A DNA stretch of 32,490 bases from Thermomicrobiales bacterium (lineage in GTDB: Bacteria > Chloroflexota > Chloroflexia > Thermomicrobiales > CADCWN01): assembly GCA_030446685.1 (NCBI GenBank), contig JAUJMV010000029.1:38508-70997 (forward strand). Reading direction: 5' to 3'. Shown here one piece after another: positions 32,297 to 32,490 of this stretch. The notes under the pieces were generated by a model, which worked only from the letters and a program-made list of their open reading frames with translations, made no database searches and had not been told where the DNA came from. The position numbers and the translations under genes are program-made. Numbering within the stretch: the first letter of the stretch is position 1; every line of letters starts with the position of its first letter.

Positions 32297-32353
32297 GCAT
32301 ACCGGGGAAGGGGCGAACCGGGTCGCCGTCGGCGGACAGCGGCGTAGCCGGCC

Positions 32354-32490
32354 TCATGCCGCCGGCGCGGGCTGCCGCACCTCGCCGCCCGGCGCCTTCC
32401 CGACGCTGCGCACCGCGTCGAAGAAGAGGGAGGGCCGGCCCCAGAGCGAGTTGACGAAGATCAGCGTCACGCTCAGCGCCATCGCCACCA
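32354..32490 (-). CDS. C-terminus of a membrane protein (runs off the window)
   Basis: The minus strand reads VAMALSVTLIFVNSLWGRPS then 'LFFDAVRSVGKAPGGEV', stop TGA at 32356-32354. One transmembrane helix ends in a short cytoplasmic tail. The frame is open to the window edge. The family is not recognisable from 44 residues. As the gene upstream of the HMA protein it could be a transporter. Confidence 0.5.
   Translation of the reverse strand, partial: VAMALSVTLIFVNSLWGRPSLFFDAVRSVGKAPGGEVRQPAPAA

Noticed and set aside
1..32490. tRNA, rRNA, riboswitch or classical T-run terminators
   Set aside because: No cloverleaf, rRNA-like segment or stem with a T-run was recognised; only GC hairpins without T-runs were found.

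Overview
The window is very GC-rich DNA with GC-ending codon usage. Its gene set includes a fused multi-pass/spermidine-synthase protein, Tat-type ABC lipoproteins, paired LmbE-type deacetylases, and ISL3, IS6-like and Tn3-like elements. This fits a Chloroflexota bacterium of the Thermomicrobia/Sphaerobacter kind, with a high-GC actinobacterium as the second choice. This is inference from gene flavour; there is no rRNA in the window.

Layout. Bases 1-2328: a broken ISL3 element abutting (probably inserted into) a truncated IS6-like element. Bases 2309-8227 (minus strand): a UvrD-type helicase cut off after its N-terminal part, then an intact 985-residue protein joining an N-acetylmuramoyl-L-alanine amidase, an alpha/beta hydrolase and a metacaspase-like C14 peptidase, then a frameshifted gluzincin metallopeptidase gene. 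Bases 8700-10180: a third, decayed IS6-like transposase and inverted-repeat debris. Bases 10180-12702: a membrane-fused spermidine-synthase-like protein. Bases 12699-17016: a phosphate-type (Pho box) promoter signature followed by a UgpA-UgpE-UgpB-like glycerol-3-phosphate ABC importer and a TIM-barrel isomerase-like gene. Bases 17092-19220: a mobile-DNA graveyard with a tyrosine recombinase in two halves, a Tn3 transposase fragment and a second IS6-like copy. Bases 19466-24861: an Lrp/AsnC regulator (frameshifted) and a dipeptide/oligopeptide ABC importer followed by a DUF1028 Ntn-hydrolase-like gene. Bases 24963-26973: a mobile-element-like fragment and a frameshifted secreted subtilisin. 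Bases 27290-32490 (all minus strand): a thiol/metal-flavoured block. It holds two LmbE deacetylases, an MFS exporter, a MerR regulator with its own long-spacer promoter, a small membrane protein, a redoxin, and a heavy-metal-associated (HMA) domain protein whose first metal-binding cysteine codon is UGA.

How the parts may work together. The Ugp-like operon appears to be switched on by phosphate starvation. The peptide importer and its neighbour form a second uptake unit. Neither importer has its ATPase genes here. The MerR gene, with cysteines placed like those of thiophilic-metal sensors, leads an overlapping operon of MerR, LmbE, MFS and LmbE. Just upstream is an HMA, redoxin and membrane-protein operon.

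The two most unusual items are (a) the amidase-hydrolase-caspase protein with its metallopeptidase neighbour, a candidate proteolytic-cascade or cell-lysis/defence module, and (b) the HMA gene. In (b) the frame runs cleanly through an in-frame UGA in a UxxC motif, followed at the correct distance by a small hairpin with a GGUC loop, making it a candidate selenoprotein. Many non-essential or mobile genes carry frameshifts while the importers, caspase and thiol block are intact. Some of the frameshifts are single-base changes in G or C runs and could be sequencing errors.
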